DNA of 35,509 nt from a virus (IMGVR_UViG_3300008517_000347:1-35509), one strand, 5' to 3'. Shown: positions 7,792-15,170, counted from the stretch's first letter. Notes: generated from the letters alone by a model not told the origin. Program-made: numbers and translations.

Positions 7792-8415
7792 ATGCCCGCA
7801 CTTAAACCCAATAAGCTAAAGCCCGTCTCTGAGGTAGGTAGTAAGACTACTTTTACCCAGACTGGTTCGCCTATGAAGAAGGCAGAGAAGCTTGTGGGTG
7901 GGGAAGGTGATAACTCCCCCGATTCCGCTTTTGACCCGGAGCAGCTGAAAGCTGGAATTAAGGTCGAACTAGAACACACTAAGGACCGTGCAGTGGCAAA
8001 AGAAGTTGCTAAGGACCACCTCACCGAGTCTCCTGATTACTACAAGAAGTTAAAGGTAATGGAATCTGATATGGATGCTACTAAAAGTTTGGTTGAGATT
8101 ACTAAGGCTCTAAAGGCTATGGCCGTGTTAGGGCTTAGTCGTCGCGCACGTATGGACGTTGCCTACAAGGTGGGTGTAGCCGCAGGTAGCCAGGCTGCTG
8201 AAGGTCCTTTCACTACCCAAGATCTCTCTAAGGAGAAGCTCAACATTGGTATCACCAAAGAGCAGCTTCGCCCTTCTTACGAGCCCCCAGTTGTTCCTGT
8301 CCGTCGTGTTGAGACGCCAGGCTTCATCGCACCTAAGCCGTGCGGAGACCACGAGTACAAGACCACCCCCGCTGGACCTGAAGAGGCCAAACCACTTTCG
8401 GAGCGTGAAAGATGA
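7792..8415 (+). CDS. DUF5661-like domain protein
   Basis: In this 207-aa protein residues 47-91 match the small helical DUF5661 pattern: a lead FDPEQLKAGIKVELEHTKD, then VAKDHLTESPDYYKKL, with the conserved ELEHT and DHLxExPxYY elements. This domain is common in phage head-region and MuF-type proteins, with unknown activity. The rest is probably disordered: a Pro/Lys N-terminus, a segment ATKSLVEITKALKAM, and a Pro-rich end. A GGAG ribosome site (7778-7781) precedes ATG 7792. It overlaps the next gene by ATGA. I would treat it as a structural accessory or cargo protein. Confidence 0.72.
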   Translation: MPALKPNKLKPVSEVGSKTTFTQTGSPMKKAEKLVGGEGDNSPDSAFDPEQLKAGIKVELEHTKDRAVAKEVAKDHLTESPDYYKKLKVMESDMDATKSLVEITKALKAMAVLGLSRRARMDVAYKVGVAAGSQAAEGPFTTQDLSKEKLNIGITKEQLRPSYEPPVVPVRRVETPGFIAPKPCGDHEYKTTPAGPEEAKPLSERER

Positions 8416-8843
8416 AAAAGCGTTTATACATAGGCGAGGACAAGCTCGGGTTTCTCCGTAAGAGCAAGGAGCAGACCGGAGAGCACCAGGGCGGAACCTA
8501 CGTGGCTCGCGTCCAGACAGGAACCGAGAAGGATGGCTCCCCTCAGTACCGCTACTTCCGCTCCCAGGCAGACTACAATGAGTACCTTTCGCGTGCTCGT
8601 GATGCCAAGCAAAAGGGCGCAGGCAAAGTTCAAGGCGGCAAGAAGGGCAATAAGCCTTCCGGCAAGGAGCGCCTCAAGGCTAAACTTAAGGAAGAACAAG
8701 AGAGTTCCTCCCAGAAGACCAGAAGTAACCAAGCTAATAAAGTCACTAGTAAAGATGATGACAAAAAGAAGCGAAGCTTGCTAAGCGGCGATAAGACAGC
8801 TAAAAGCATGAGAATATACCTAGGAGATACCGATGTCGAATAA
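8412..8843 (+). CDS. Small Lys-rich protein with N- and C-terminal LY[LI]G motifs
   Basis: The 143-aa protein is strongly basic (many Lys, Arg, Gln and Ser) and probably largely disordered apart from residues 20-60, where a TYVARVQTG...QYRYFRSQADY segment could form a small beta unit. Its N-terminus has RLYIGEDKLGFLRKS and its last residues are SMRIYLGDTDVE, so the same short aromatic/acidic motif occurs at both ends. The first copy is almost identical to LYLGEDKINKS in the 99-aa protein encoded at 10265-10564. No family is recognised. It overlaps both neighbours (4 and 11 bases), so it is translated with the morphogenesis group. Confidence 0.7.
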   Translation: MKKRLYIGEDKLGFLRKSKEQTGEHQGGTYVARVQTGTEKDGSPQYRYFRSQADYNEYLSRARDAKQKGAGKVQGGKKGNKPSGKERLKAKLKEEQESSSQKTRSNQANKVTSKDDDKKKRSLLSGDKTAKSMRIYLGDTDVE

Positions 8844-9348
8844 CCTTCCAAGAAGACCAGTGCGATTCGTTCCACAGAACGACGAGCTGTTGAAGTCCCA
8901 AGAGGGAATAGCAGGCCAGAGAAAGGGCGCAACTGACTTCAGTGAAGATCAGGTCGTTGCTCATGTCCCTGTTCCCGTCCAAACCTACAGAACCCCCGTG
9001 GGCCGTCTAAACGGCAACGAGTTCTTCCGTCGTTACATGGATGGCAGCCTTGATATCAAGTATGCTGCTTCCAAGGTAATCGATGCACTTCACCGTTCTA
9101 AGGACGGTGGTGGAGTTGACCAGCTTAACTCCGAGGAAAAGGTCTGCCTTAGCGTTCTTTTCCCTGAGGTGTTTATGGAGGTTGATGCAGCTATCGTATC
9201 GACCGTTGCGGCAGTTCAGTTGAAGATCACTGTTGATGAGATGTATGCTATCAAGCAGCTAGTAGCTCGTCATCTTCAGGAAGAGCTTAACTACAACGCC
9301 GGTCGTGGAGGTAACTCCGCTCCAGGTCGTCACCAGACCCGGTCGTAA
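8833..9348 (+). CDS. Hypothetical protein, mixed helical
   Basis: The 171-aa protein is not recognised. It has a basic N-terminal segment (PRRPVRFVPQ), then LLKSQEGIAGQRKG, a Pro/Val-rich part, and a compact helical-looking region about 60-155 with FFRRYMDGSLDIKYAASKVIDAL and a Leu/Ile/Val-rich core up to ARHLQEELNY. The C-terminus is Gly/Arg-rich. The start overlaps the previous gene by 11 bases and the stop TAA shares an A with ATG of the next gene. Position suggests a virion-associated or assembly role, but nothing in the sequence proves it. Confidence 0.65.
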   Translation: MSNNLPRRPVRFVPQNDELLKSQEGIAGQRKGATDFSEDQVVAHVPVPVQTYRTPVGRLNGNEFFRRYMDGSLDIKYAASKVIDALHRSKDGGGVDQLNSEEKVCLSVLFPEVFMEVDAAIVSTVAAVQLKITVDEMYAIKQLVARHLQEELNYNAGRGGNSAPGRHQTRS

Positions 9349-9554
9349 TGAGAGTAAAAACAAACCTGTCCTCTGAGGAGCTTATGCTCGTTAGTAAGGG
9401 CCTCAGCAAGTTGGCTAAGAAGCAGCAGGCTGACGGTAGGTTTGTTCCAAATAACCCAGCAGAGAAAGATTTGCTTGCAGAAGCAGGTGGGTCTATCGAC
9501 GAAATGCTGGACAGTCTAAAGTCAGCAGTGTCTGACTTGTTCAAAGGGGAGTGA
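9348..9554 (+). CDS. Small hypothetical helical protein
   Basis: A 68-aa protein with TNLSSEELMLVSKGLSKLAK at the start and a DEMLDSLKSAVSDLFKG amphipathic helix at the end. It is acidic at the C-terminus and has no Cys, signal or membrane segment. The function is not known. It starts in a TAATG overlap with the upstream gene and ends 10 bases before the lipoprotein protease gene, so it is probably part of the same operon. Confidence 0.6.
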   Translation: MRVKTNLSSEELMLVSKGLSKLAKKQQADGRFVPNNPAEKDLLAEAGGSIDEMLDSLKSAVSDLFKGE

Positions 9555-9564
9555 AAGGCCGTAT

Positions 9565-10263
9565 GTGAGACCGATTCTCTTCCTTATAGTTCTTGTTCTT
9601 TGCAGTTGTAAATATACCCCAAGCCCCGTTATTCCGGGAGAGCAAGTAAACCATTCCTCCCACTCTACTGTGGCTCTTGTGGCTCCTAAAAGCTTCTTTG
9701 CCAAAGAAGGAGAGCAGTGGGCTTTTTGTACTGGTTCCTTTGTGAGTCAGTATGAGGTTCTTACAGCGAACCATTGTGTAACTGAGATTGGGGATAGGAT
9801 TAGGATTGCTACCTACTCCGACTATGTGGCCACTGACGGCACCTTCGATGGAGGAAAGTGGACCGAGTTTCATGTAGTCAAGATGTTCAAGGACGCTGAC
9901 CTAGCCCTGCTACGGATAGTGAAGAGTGAAAAGTCCAGGCTGCCAAATCATACTGTTTTCGCTCTTGGAGACCGCCCCCCTAATGTAGGAGAGCAAGTAT
10001 ACATTGTAGGCCACCCCAATATGACTCTTTGGACCTACACCATAGACATTGTGTCAAGCGCCCTTAGGATGGTTGACAAGTTCGGAGAACCTAGGAAGTT
10101 CTTCCAACACCAGACCCCGGTATTTGAGGGCAACTCTGGTGGCCCCGTAATCTCCATGTATGGAGATCTAGTAGGAGTAGTATCCCTTTACACTCCAGGA
10201 ATCAGTCAACTAAATCTATCCGTCCATTTGGATGAGATCAAACAGTTTCTAGTGAGAAAGTAA
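9565..10263 (+). CDS. Secreted trypsin-like serine protease with lipoprotein signal
   Basis: The start codon is GTG (an ATG two bases upstream is followed immediately by a stop). The 232-aa protein begins MRPILFLIVLVLCSC, a hydrophobic signal peptide with lipobox-like LCSC, Cys15 being the likely lipidated residue. The mature part has a chymotrypsin-fold protease pattern: CTGSFV and TANHC with His70, ADLALLRI with Asp112, and EGNSGGPV with Ser191. The catalytic triad is complete, and Cys55/Cys71 could form the usual disulphide. It therefore should act outside the cytoplasmic membrane as an active S1-type protease. It is odd to find this among head genes. Roles could include superinfection control, surface-protein cleavage or envelope work at entry or exit. 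Confidence 0.88.
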   Translation: MRPILFLIVLVLCSCKYTPSPVIPGEQVNHSSHSTVALVAPKSFFAKEGEQWAFCTGSFVSQYEVLTANHCVTEIGDRIRIATYSDYVATDGTFDGGKWTEFHVVKMFKDADLALLRIVKSEKSRLPNHTVFALGDRPPNVGEQVYIVGHPNMTLWTYTIDIVSSALRMVDKFGEPRKFFQHQTPVFEGNSGGPVISMYGDLVGVVSLYTPGISQLNLSVHLDEIKQFLVRK

Positions 10264-10264
10264 T

Positions 10265-10564
10265 ATGCCATCATACAAAGATAGTCCTAAGCCATTACGA
10301 AAAAGTGACCCCAACCCCCTTTTCACAGAGGGAAATGATGATTATATAGTAAAGGCAGCAAATGCTATGGAGCGTCAGCGTACAGCTGATGGTTCCCAGC
10401 ACAGCATGAATCGTCCAAGCTCTGTAGAACCAACAGGATATGACGAGTCGCTGTACCTCGGTGAGGATAAGATCAACAAGTCCGACAAGTCCGTGTCCGC
10501 TCAGATGGACCGGGATGATATTGATGCGGATGAGGTTGTTAAGTCTTGGTTGGAAGCAAAGTAA
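10265..10564 (+). CDS. Small hydrophilic protein with LYLGEDK motif
   Basis: The 99-aa protein begins two bases after the protease stop. It is hydrophilic, with many Asp, Ser, Lys and Pro, and is likely mostly unstructured. Residues 63-73 read LYLGEDKINKS, almost the same as residues 5-12 of the Lys-rich protein encoded at 8412-8843. A second part, DDIDADEVVKSWLEAK, forms an acidic helix at the end. No enzyme motif is present. It could be an internal head protein or small adapter, inferred only from neighbours and the shared motif. Confidence 0.65.
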   Translation: MPSYKDSPKPLRKSDPNPLFTEGNDDYIVKAANAMERQRTADGSQHSMNRPSSVEPTGYDESLYLGEDKINKSDKSVSAQMDRDDIDADEVVKSWLEAK

Positions 10565-10575
10565 AATAATATATA

Positions 10576-13527
10576 ATGGACAATCGGTTAGCGTCATTAC
10601 GCAGGTTACTGCGTATTCATATAAATTGGCTGACCGTAAAGTTACTTGGTAAGGAGCTAGTCTCAAAAGAGGAGCTAGCCGAGCTGAAGGACTACGGTAG
10701 GCTATCTTTGGGGGATGAGGTAGGACTGGTCGAACGGTCTTTCATCCTGGGCCGTACCAGTGCGACCGGCAAGAAGTCCGATTATAAAGATTTAACACTA
10801 GACAAGCTATCGAGGCTCCAGAAGAGAAAGTTCTCTAATGCCGAGCAACTAGCACTGAGAGAAGCGAAGCTCCACACCGCTCGTCGTATACAGGCCCTTG
10901 CCGACGACGCAGCAGCTGGGGCTTCTGCGCGTGTGAACAACGCCACCCAGGACCTCCTAACGGACGCTACCGTTAAGCAGATCCTGGAAGACGAGATCGC
11001 CATAGCCCTGGCAGAGAAGAAGTCCCGACAGCAACTTGCCACCACCGTAGGCAACGCCCTGGGAAGAGACCTTACTTCCGGCCTCAAGAAGCTCATGGTC
11101 ACGGAGATGCACCGCGCCAAGACCCGTGGTGTAGCGATGGCTATCGCCAACAAGGTAGACATCTATTCCTCCTCCGATGGGGTTGAGTCAATTGTAAGTG
11201 TTGTCCCAAATAGAGAAGCGTGCGACGACTGCCGCAACCTCTACACTACAGACACGGGCAACCCTAGAATATTTAAGCTCTCTGACCTAGTAGGCCAGGG
11301 AAGCAACTCTGACGAAGGAGTCAGCCACTCCCGAAAAGGTGGGCTCCACCTTGGTTGGAAGCCTGTGCTGCCACCGGCACACCCCAACTGCTACTGCGAA
11401 CTAACGTATGTCCCACCAGGAATGGCGTGGGAGAACGGTAGGCTAAAGGTCACCGACGAGCTACGCTACAAGAACCAGATCAGTAAGGCTGTTGACAAGG
11501 GCTCTATGTCCCCCAAGGTCAAGCCTCCGGGTCCGAAGAGTACCCAAGGTCCTGATACTCCTAAGGTAGGAAGCATTCCTGGTATTGCCGCTCCAGGGAA
11601 CGTTGCAGGCCCAGGACGACCTCCATCCGCACAAACAACTGCAGAGGCAGTCACCCCTTGGGAAAGCGGCCCTGGAGCAAAGACTCAGCCAGCAAAGGAA
11701 GAGGAAGGCTCCTCTCCAGACAACAAGGTTCCTTGTCCTTATGGAGGAGGAACAGACTGCACCAAGCATGGTGGCTCGGGCGGTAAGATGCACGACCCCA
11801 ACGGTGAGAGCATGACTGCGCACCGCGAGTTCGACGATTTCAAGTCTCGCGTAGAGGATGACCAGAGAGACCCTGTGGAGGTAGCAGAAGAGCACGCAGG
11901 GAAGATGCTCATTGCTAAAGATTATGACCCTATGTCCAAGCCCCTAGAGGTCATGAAGGACCATGTTGTCAACGGAACGATTATAAACTCTAAGCCTATG
12001 AAGGGCCACGGCGGGTCTATACATGAGTCTTATAAGCGAACCATTGAAGGTAACGGTTCCTATTTAGGGAAGCCTGGCAGCACTGAGTTCGGCTCTGGCG
12101 TGCATAGAGAAGCTGCGGCGTCCGAGCATTATGCGTACTTTGGTAGCGATAGATGCCCCCCTACGTTTGTTAGGACTAAAGGGCCTCTACCTGAGAGTGG
12201 ACAAGTTTGGTTAGAAGAGTACGATAATGCCTTTACCCGCATGGAAAAGGTTATGGAAGAGAAGTCTCCACGCGGGCTAGAGGAGCGGGGAGCCTTGATT
12301 TACGCCATCCTAGACGTTGCTCCCGATAAGGATAAAGCTGTTGAGCAATTGTCTGCCATTGCTGTACAGGATATTGTTATGTGTAACAGTGATCGGCATA
12401 TAGAAAACTTCATGATAAATGAAGACTACTCTGATATCAGGGCAATCGACCACGGATTTTGTTACGAGACTGGATTAAACCACTATAACAGTTCTATCCA
12501 TCAAGGGTTCCACTCTAATAATAGGCCCCTAAGAATTCCTCCTGCGATGCGAGAGATATTTGACAACACGACATACGGGGATCTGAAGCGTTCTGGTGGG
12601 GATGCTCATCTTCAGGAGTGGCAGACAGCACAAACCTACCTTCGCATGAAGTACACTATGCACGTAGCCGACAACAACGACGGCAAGCTACCCTACGAGG
12701 AGTTCGATAGTGCAGGCTATGGTTTCGGTGCAAGCAAGACAGCATTTAGAGATAATGGATCTGAAAAGTTTGAAGACTTTATGGTTGATTTTATCGATGA
12801 GCATAGCAAAAACGAGGATAGCCCCGAGTACGCCACAGCCAAACACTTTGCTGAAATTGGAGTGTTCATGCCTCCTTGGATTCGTCAAGTAGAGCCAGAG
12901 TATCACGCGGCGGAACTAGGCAAAGGAGGGCACTATCAGTACGAGCAGTTTGTCAGAACTGAAAAAGCGGTAGCTGAAGCAGCTAAGAGAGGAAACAAGG
13001 ACTGGACTGCTCAAGAGAAAGAAAAGTATGATAAGGAAGTCCTTAATCTAAACAAGGAAGAGCTAGAAGCTGCTAAGAAGAATGTTTTCGACTTGGGTAT
13101 AGCGTATGACCAAGCAAATGAAGACTTCGCCAAATGGCAAAACGACAACCCTGGCGTTTTCGGGGACGTGTTTATGGCGGAACAAGACAAGACTGATGTT
13201 GCTATGGCAGCTCTCAATAGAGGAAGAATAGAAGAAGACGTGTTAAAGAAGGAAACAAGAACCCGTCAACTTGACGAACGAGCTAAGTTCCAGGTTATGG
13301 CCGAGAAAGATGTTGCGCGCTTTGAGGAGCTAGACAGGAAGATTGCCGACGCACAAACGGGTACTCCCAGAGGCCGAAAACAAATGGCCTACAGAATGGA
13401 GCCCGGAACTAGCACTAGGTCGGCGGCGGATATTGAGAGTGAGAAACGACAGATAAAGCCTAAGGACCCGGATCTTGAGGGCTTAGGGTGGGCAGGCAGA
13501 TCGAAGGGACCAGGTAAGAATGGCTAA
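10576..13527 (+). CDS. MuF-like minor head protein fused to a phosphoinositide-kinase-like domain
   Basis: In this 983-aa protein residues about 85-280 form a MuF/SPP1 gp7-type head morphogenesis domain: LTSGLKKLMVTEMHRAKTRG, the Cys pair CDDC (216, 219), RIFKLSDL, and PPAHPNCYC (His269, Cys272, Cys274), the family's diagnostic Cys/His end. Residues 300-385 are a Pro/Gly linker. Residues 387-400 carry C-x2-GGG-x2-C-x3-GG. Residues about 445-630 look like a PI3/PI4-kinase-like fold: GSIHESYKRTI with SYLGKP (Lys499), REAAASE (Glu512), CNSDRHIENFMI (Asp606, Arg607, His608, Asn611) and AIDHG (Asp625). The remaining part is charged and coiled-coil-like. No clear ribosome site is seen before ATG 10576. 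The MuF part is firm; the kinase-like part is by motif, moderately sure. Confidence 0.82.
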   Translation: MDNRLASLRRLLRIHINWLTVKLLGKELVSKEELAELKDYGRLSLGDEVGLVERSFILGRTSATGKKSDYKDLTLDKLSRLQKRKFSNAEQLALREAKLHTARRIQALADDAAAGASARVNNATQDLLTDATVKQILEDEIAIALAEKKSRQQLATTVGNALGRDLTSGLKKLMVTEMHRAKTRGVAMAIANKVDIYSSSDGVESIVSVVPNREACDDCRNLYTTDTGNPRIFKLSDLVGQGSNSDEGVSHSRKGGLHLGWKPVLPPAHPNCYCELTYVPPGMAWENGRLKVTDELRYKNQISKAVDKGSMSPKVKPPGPKSTQGPDTPKVGSIPGIAAPGNVAGPGRPPSAQTTAEAVTPWESGPGAKTQPAKEEEGSSPDNKVPCPYGGGTDCTKHGGSGGKMHDPNGESMTAHREFDDFKSRVEDDQRDPVEVAEEHAGKMLIAKDYDPMSKPLEVMKDHVVNGTIINSKPMKGHGGSIHESYKRTIEGNGSYLGKPGSTEFGSGVHREAAASEHYAYFGSDRCPPTFVRTKGPLPESGQVWLEEYDNAFTRMEKVMEEKSPRGLEERGALIYAILDVAPDKDKAVEQLSAIAVQDIVMCNSDRHIENFMINEDYSDIRAIDHGFCYETGLNHYNSSIHQGFHSNNRPLRIPPAMREIFDNTTYGDLKRSGGDAHLQEWQTAQTYLRMKYTMHVADNNDGKLPYEEFDSAGYGFGASKTAFRDNGSEKFEDFMVDFIDEHSKNEDSPEYATAKHFAEIGVFMPPWIRQVEPEYHAAELGKGGHYQYEQFVRTEKAVAEAAKRGNKDWTAQEKEKYDKEVLNLNKEELEAAKKNVFDLGIAYDQANEDFAKWQNDNPGVFGDVFMAEQDKTDVAMAALNRGRIEEDVLKKETRTRQLDERAKFQVMAEKDVARFEELDRKIADAQTGTPRGRKQMAYRMEPGTSTRSAADIESEKRQIKPKDPDLEGLGWAGRSKGPGKNG

Positions 13528-13756
13528 AGAAGAAATAAGAGAGTCTGAGATTGAGTTCATTTCCTATGGGAAGAACGAGAAAGTAGAAGGCTCAGTCTGG
13601 TGGAACGGCAAGAAAGTGGACTCAGATTCCAAGCTATTGCTCGCCAGGCTTAAAGATCTTAGAATTAAAGACCTAACCATCGATGATGGTGTAGAGTTTC
13701 TTGAGGAGCTACCGGCTAGATTCCGTAGCTACCTGACCGCTAGAAAGGTATTATGA
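13520..13756 (+). CDS. Small hypothetical protein
   Basis: A 78-aa acidic/basic mixed protein that starts eight bases before the end of the MuF-kinase gene and ends in an ATGA overlap with the next one. A central Leu/Ile-rich section (LLLARLKDLRIKDLTI, then a Phe/Leu-rich end) suggests a small alpha/beta fold. No family is recognised. The tight overlap on both sides means its translation is coupled to the kinase fusion; it may be a partner or small regulator of it, but this is inference. Confidence 0.6.
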   Translation: MAKEEIRESEIEFISYGKNEKVEGSVWWNGKKVDSDSKLLLARLKDLRIKDLTIDDGVEFLEELPARFRSYLTARKVL

Positions 13757-14229
13757 TGCTTCGTAAATGTATACACGGGGGAGGCAGTAGCTGTTCCCGT
13801 CAGGGAGGAGACGGCTCCTTGCAGCATAGGGCGGATTTCGTGCATCCCTACCCTACTATTGATGAGGCCGGTCTCCCCGTGGGCGATTTCGTAGAGAAAT
13901 CACACTCCAGCCAGGAGACACATTCTTTGTCAGATTTCACTATTGACTTTGATGAAGATAACACTTCTGCTATTATGTCACTAGTCCTATCAAAGGGTAT
14001 CGATGTGGGTGACTTGATTAAGTCCCTCTACGATTTCGACTTGGAGACTGAAGAAGGAATCCGGAAGCTTCTGGGCCTTCTCCCTGTTCTCGACCCTGAG
14101 ATTGTTGTTGATTTAGTAGAGAAGATTTGGCCTGGGTATGCCGTACAAGAAGAAGACCCAGACCTGTTGAGAGCCGAGGTTAAGGGGTACCTCCTAGATT
14201 ACTTAGGAGAAGATGATGCAGCCATTTGA
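13753..14229 (+). CDS. Hypothetical acidic protein with N-terminal C-x2-GGG-x2-C motif
   Basis: A 158-aa protein; ATG 13753 and ATG 13756 are both possible starts. Residues 6-19 read CIHGGGSSCSRQGG, which has the same spacing as CPYGGGTDCTKHGG in the linker of the MuF-kinase protein just upstream. After this comes a His-containing stretch and a long acidic part with Leu/Ile/Val (DVGDLIKSLYDFDLETEEG, then LLPVLDPEIVVDLVEKIWPGY), likely helical. The function is unknown. The shared motif suggests both proteins bind the same ligand or partner, or share a metal site. Confidence 0.65.
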   Translation: MMLRKCIHGGGSSCSRQGGDGSLQHRADFVHPYPTIDEAGLPVGDFVEKSHSSQETHSLSDFTIDFDEDNTSAIMSLVLSKGIDVGDLIKSLYDFDLETEEGIRKLLGLLPVLDPEIVVDLVEKIWPGYAVQEEDPDLLRAEVKGYLLDYLGEDDAAI

Positions 14230-14737
14230 AATAGTCTTAGTATGCTCCGCGTCAGGAGCTATTGCCGGTTGGCTGTGGTCCTTCCATAAGGTGAAGATGA
14301 TGGAGCACAGCCTGGATAAGGCAACGTGCAAAGTTCAGAAACGAACGGAAGCACTACACAACCTAGAGAAGCTGATTGAAAACAGTCTAACCGCCTTCTC
14401 ACAGCTTGAGGCATTCGCAGAGAAGACATTAGATGGTTTGGCAATAATCAAACATGTGGACAAGAAAGATTCTCATTTTGTATACGCCAACCCTGCCATG
14501 AGCCAAACGCTAGGCTACACGCAGGATGAGCTTATTAGCCGTCCGTGGAGAGAGTTCCTAGTTTCAGAAGACAACAACGTAGAAGAAGTGACAAGAGCAT
14601 TAGCTACAGGAAAGCCGGTGCGCAGAGTTCTTGGTGAGTATAAGTGTAAGGACGGAAGCAAGAAGCTCCTTTCCGTATCCTCCTGTCCCGCAGATGAGGA
14701 AGGCTTTATTTACGCAGTATTCAGAGAGATATCGTAA
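14213..14737 (+). CDS. Membrane-anchored PAS-domain protein
   Basis: The 174-aa protein has one N-terminal membrane segment (about 5-24, IVLVCSASGAIAGWLWSF), a helical linker (about 30-68) with KRTEALHNLEKLIENS, then a PAS domain (about 69-173). The PAS signature is clear: FVYANPAMSQTLGYTQDELI, followed by a GRPW-like SRPWREFL, then a KPVRRVLGEYKCKDGS beta segment and LLSVSSCPADEEGFIYAVFREI. There is no kinase, GGDEF or HTH output domain, so it could act as a sensor/adapter for a ligand, redox state or partner protein. PAS domains are uncommon in phage morphogenesis clusters. It overlaps the preceding gene by 17 bases and the next by one. Confidence 0.82.
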   Translation: MMQPFEIVLVCSASGAIAGWLWSFHKVKMMEHSLDKATCKVQKRTEALHNLEKLIENSLTAFSQLEAFAEKTLDGLAIIKHVDKKDSHFVYANPAMSQTLGYTQDELISRPWREFLVSEDNNVEEVTRALATGKPVRRVLGEYKCKDGSKKLLSVSSCPADEEGFIYAVFREIS

Positions 14738-14958
14738 TGACAGACCAGTTGAAAGGTGGCAATGGCTGGCAAGAATACCAGCGCTTAGTTCTTCACGAAC
14801 TAAAGGCCCATACTGATTCCCTTGCGGAGTTCAGTAAGGAGCTTAACTCTGTGAAGATTGAGATTGGTATGCTCAAAGTAAAGTCCGGTCTATGGGGCTT
14901 GATGGGCGGCTTTGTGCCAGTTGCCCTCGCCGTTATTATGAAAATGATTGGCGAATGA
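14737..14958 (+). CDS. Small one-TM protein, holin/XhlA-like
   Basis: A 73-aa protein with an N-terminal amphipathic helix (about 10-48) and one C-terminal membrane segment (about 50-70, GLWGLMGGFVPVALAVIM). This layout matches small phage XhlA-like and related envelope proteins, often near lysis genes. No endolysin is seen close by, so a holin role is uncertain. It shares A of TAATG with the PAS gene and an ATGA overlap with the next gene. An alternative is a membrane partner of the PAS protein. Confidence 0.6.
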   Translation: MTDQLKGGNGWQEYQRLVLHELKAHTDSLAEFSKELNSVKIEIGMLKVKSGLWGLMGGFVPVALAVIMKMIGE

Positions 14959-15170
14959 AACTAGCCGTAAAGCATTTGCATTTGACCGACCTGATGGTTC
15001 TTAAGGGACTTCAGAAGGCAGGACCTAAGACCAGGCTGCAACTACAGACTATGGGCATGACGCCCGCTATGATCGACAGACTAGAGGAAATAGGTATCCT
15101 CTTAAAAGAGCTGAACAACGCTAACCTAAATGAGTACAAGGTAAACAATGGAATCTTCGACGGGACATAA
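14955..15170 (+). CDS. Small winged-helix-like protein
   Basis: The start ATG 14955 overlaps the previous stop (ATGA); an earlier in-frame start at 14892 would lie inside the previous gene and is less likely. The 71-aa protein reads like a compact winged helix-turn-helix: LTDLMVLKGLQKAG as helix 1, TRLQLQTMGMTPAMIDRLEEIG as the turn and recognition helix, and LLKELNNANLNEYKVN as the wing. Such proteins usually bind DNA and may be transcription regulators, though some are adapters. Its end overlaps the next gene by 23 bases. No target site can be assigned. Confidence 0.6.
   Translation: MKLAVKHLHLTDLMVLKGLQKAGPKTRLQLQTMGMTPAMIDRLEEIGILLKELNNANLNEYKVNNGIFDGT

Noticed and set aside
10572-10577. 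TATAAT as a promoter -10 just before the MuF-kinase gene
   Set aside because: It overlaps the only good start codon; the -35 match (TTGGAA) is moderate, and no later in-frame ATG fits the family's N-terminus. Probably a chance match in an A/T-rich gap.
14892-14954. Upstream in-frame start for the winged-helix-like gene
   Set aside because: It would place 21 extra residues inside the preceding gene, while ATG 14955 makes the ATGA overlap common in this operon.
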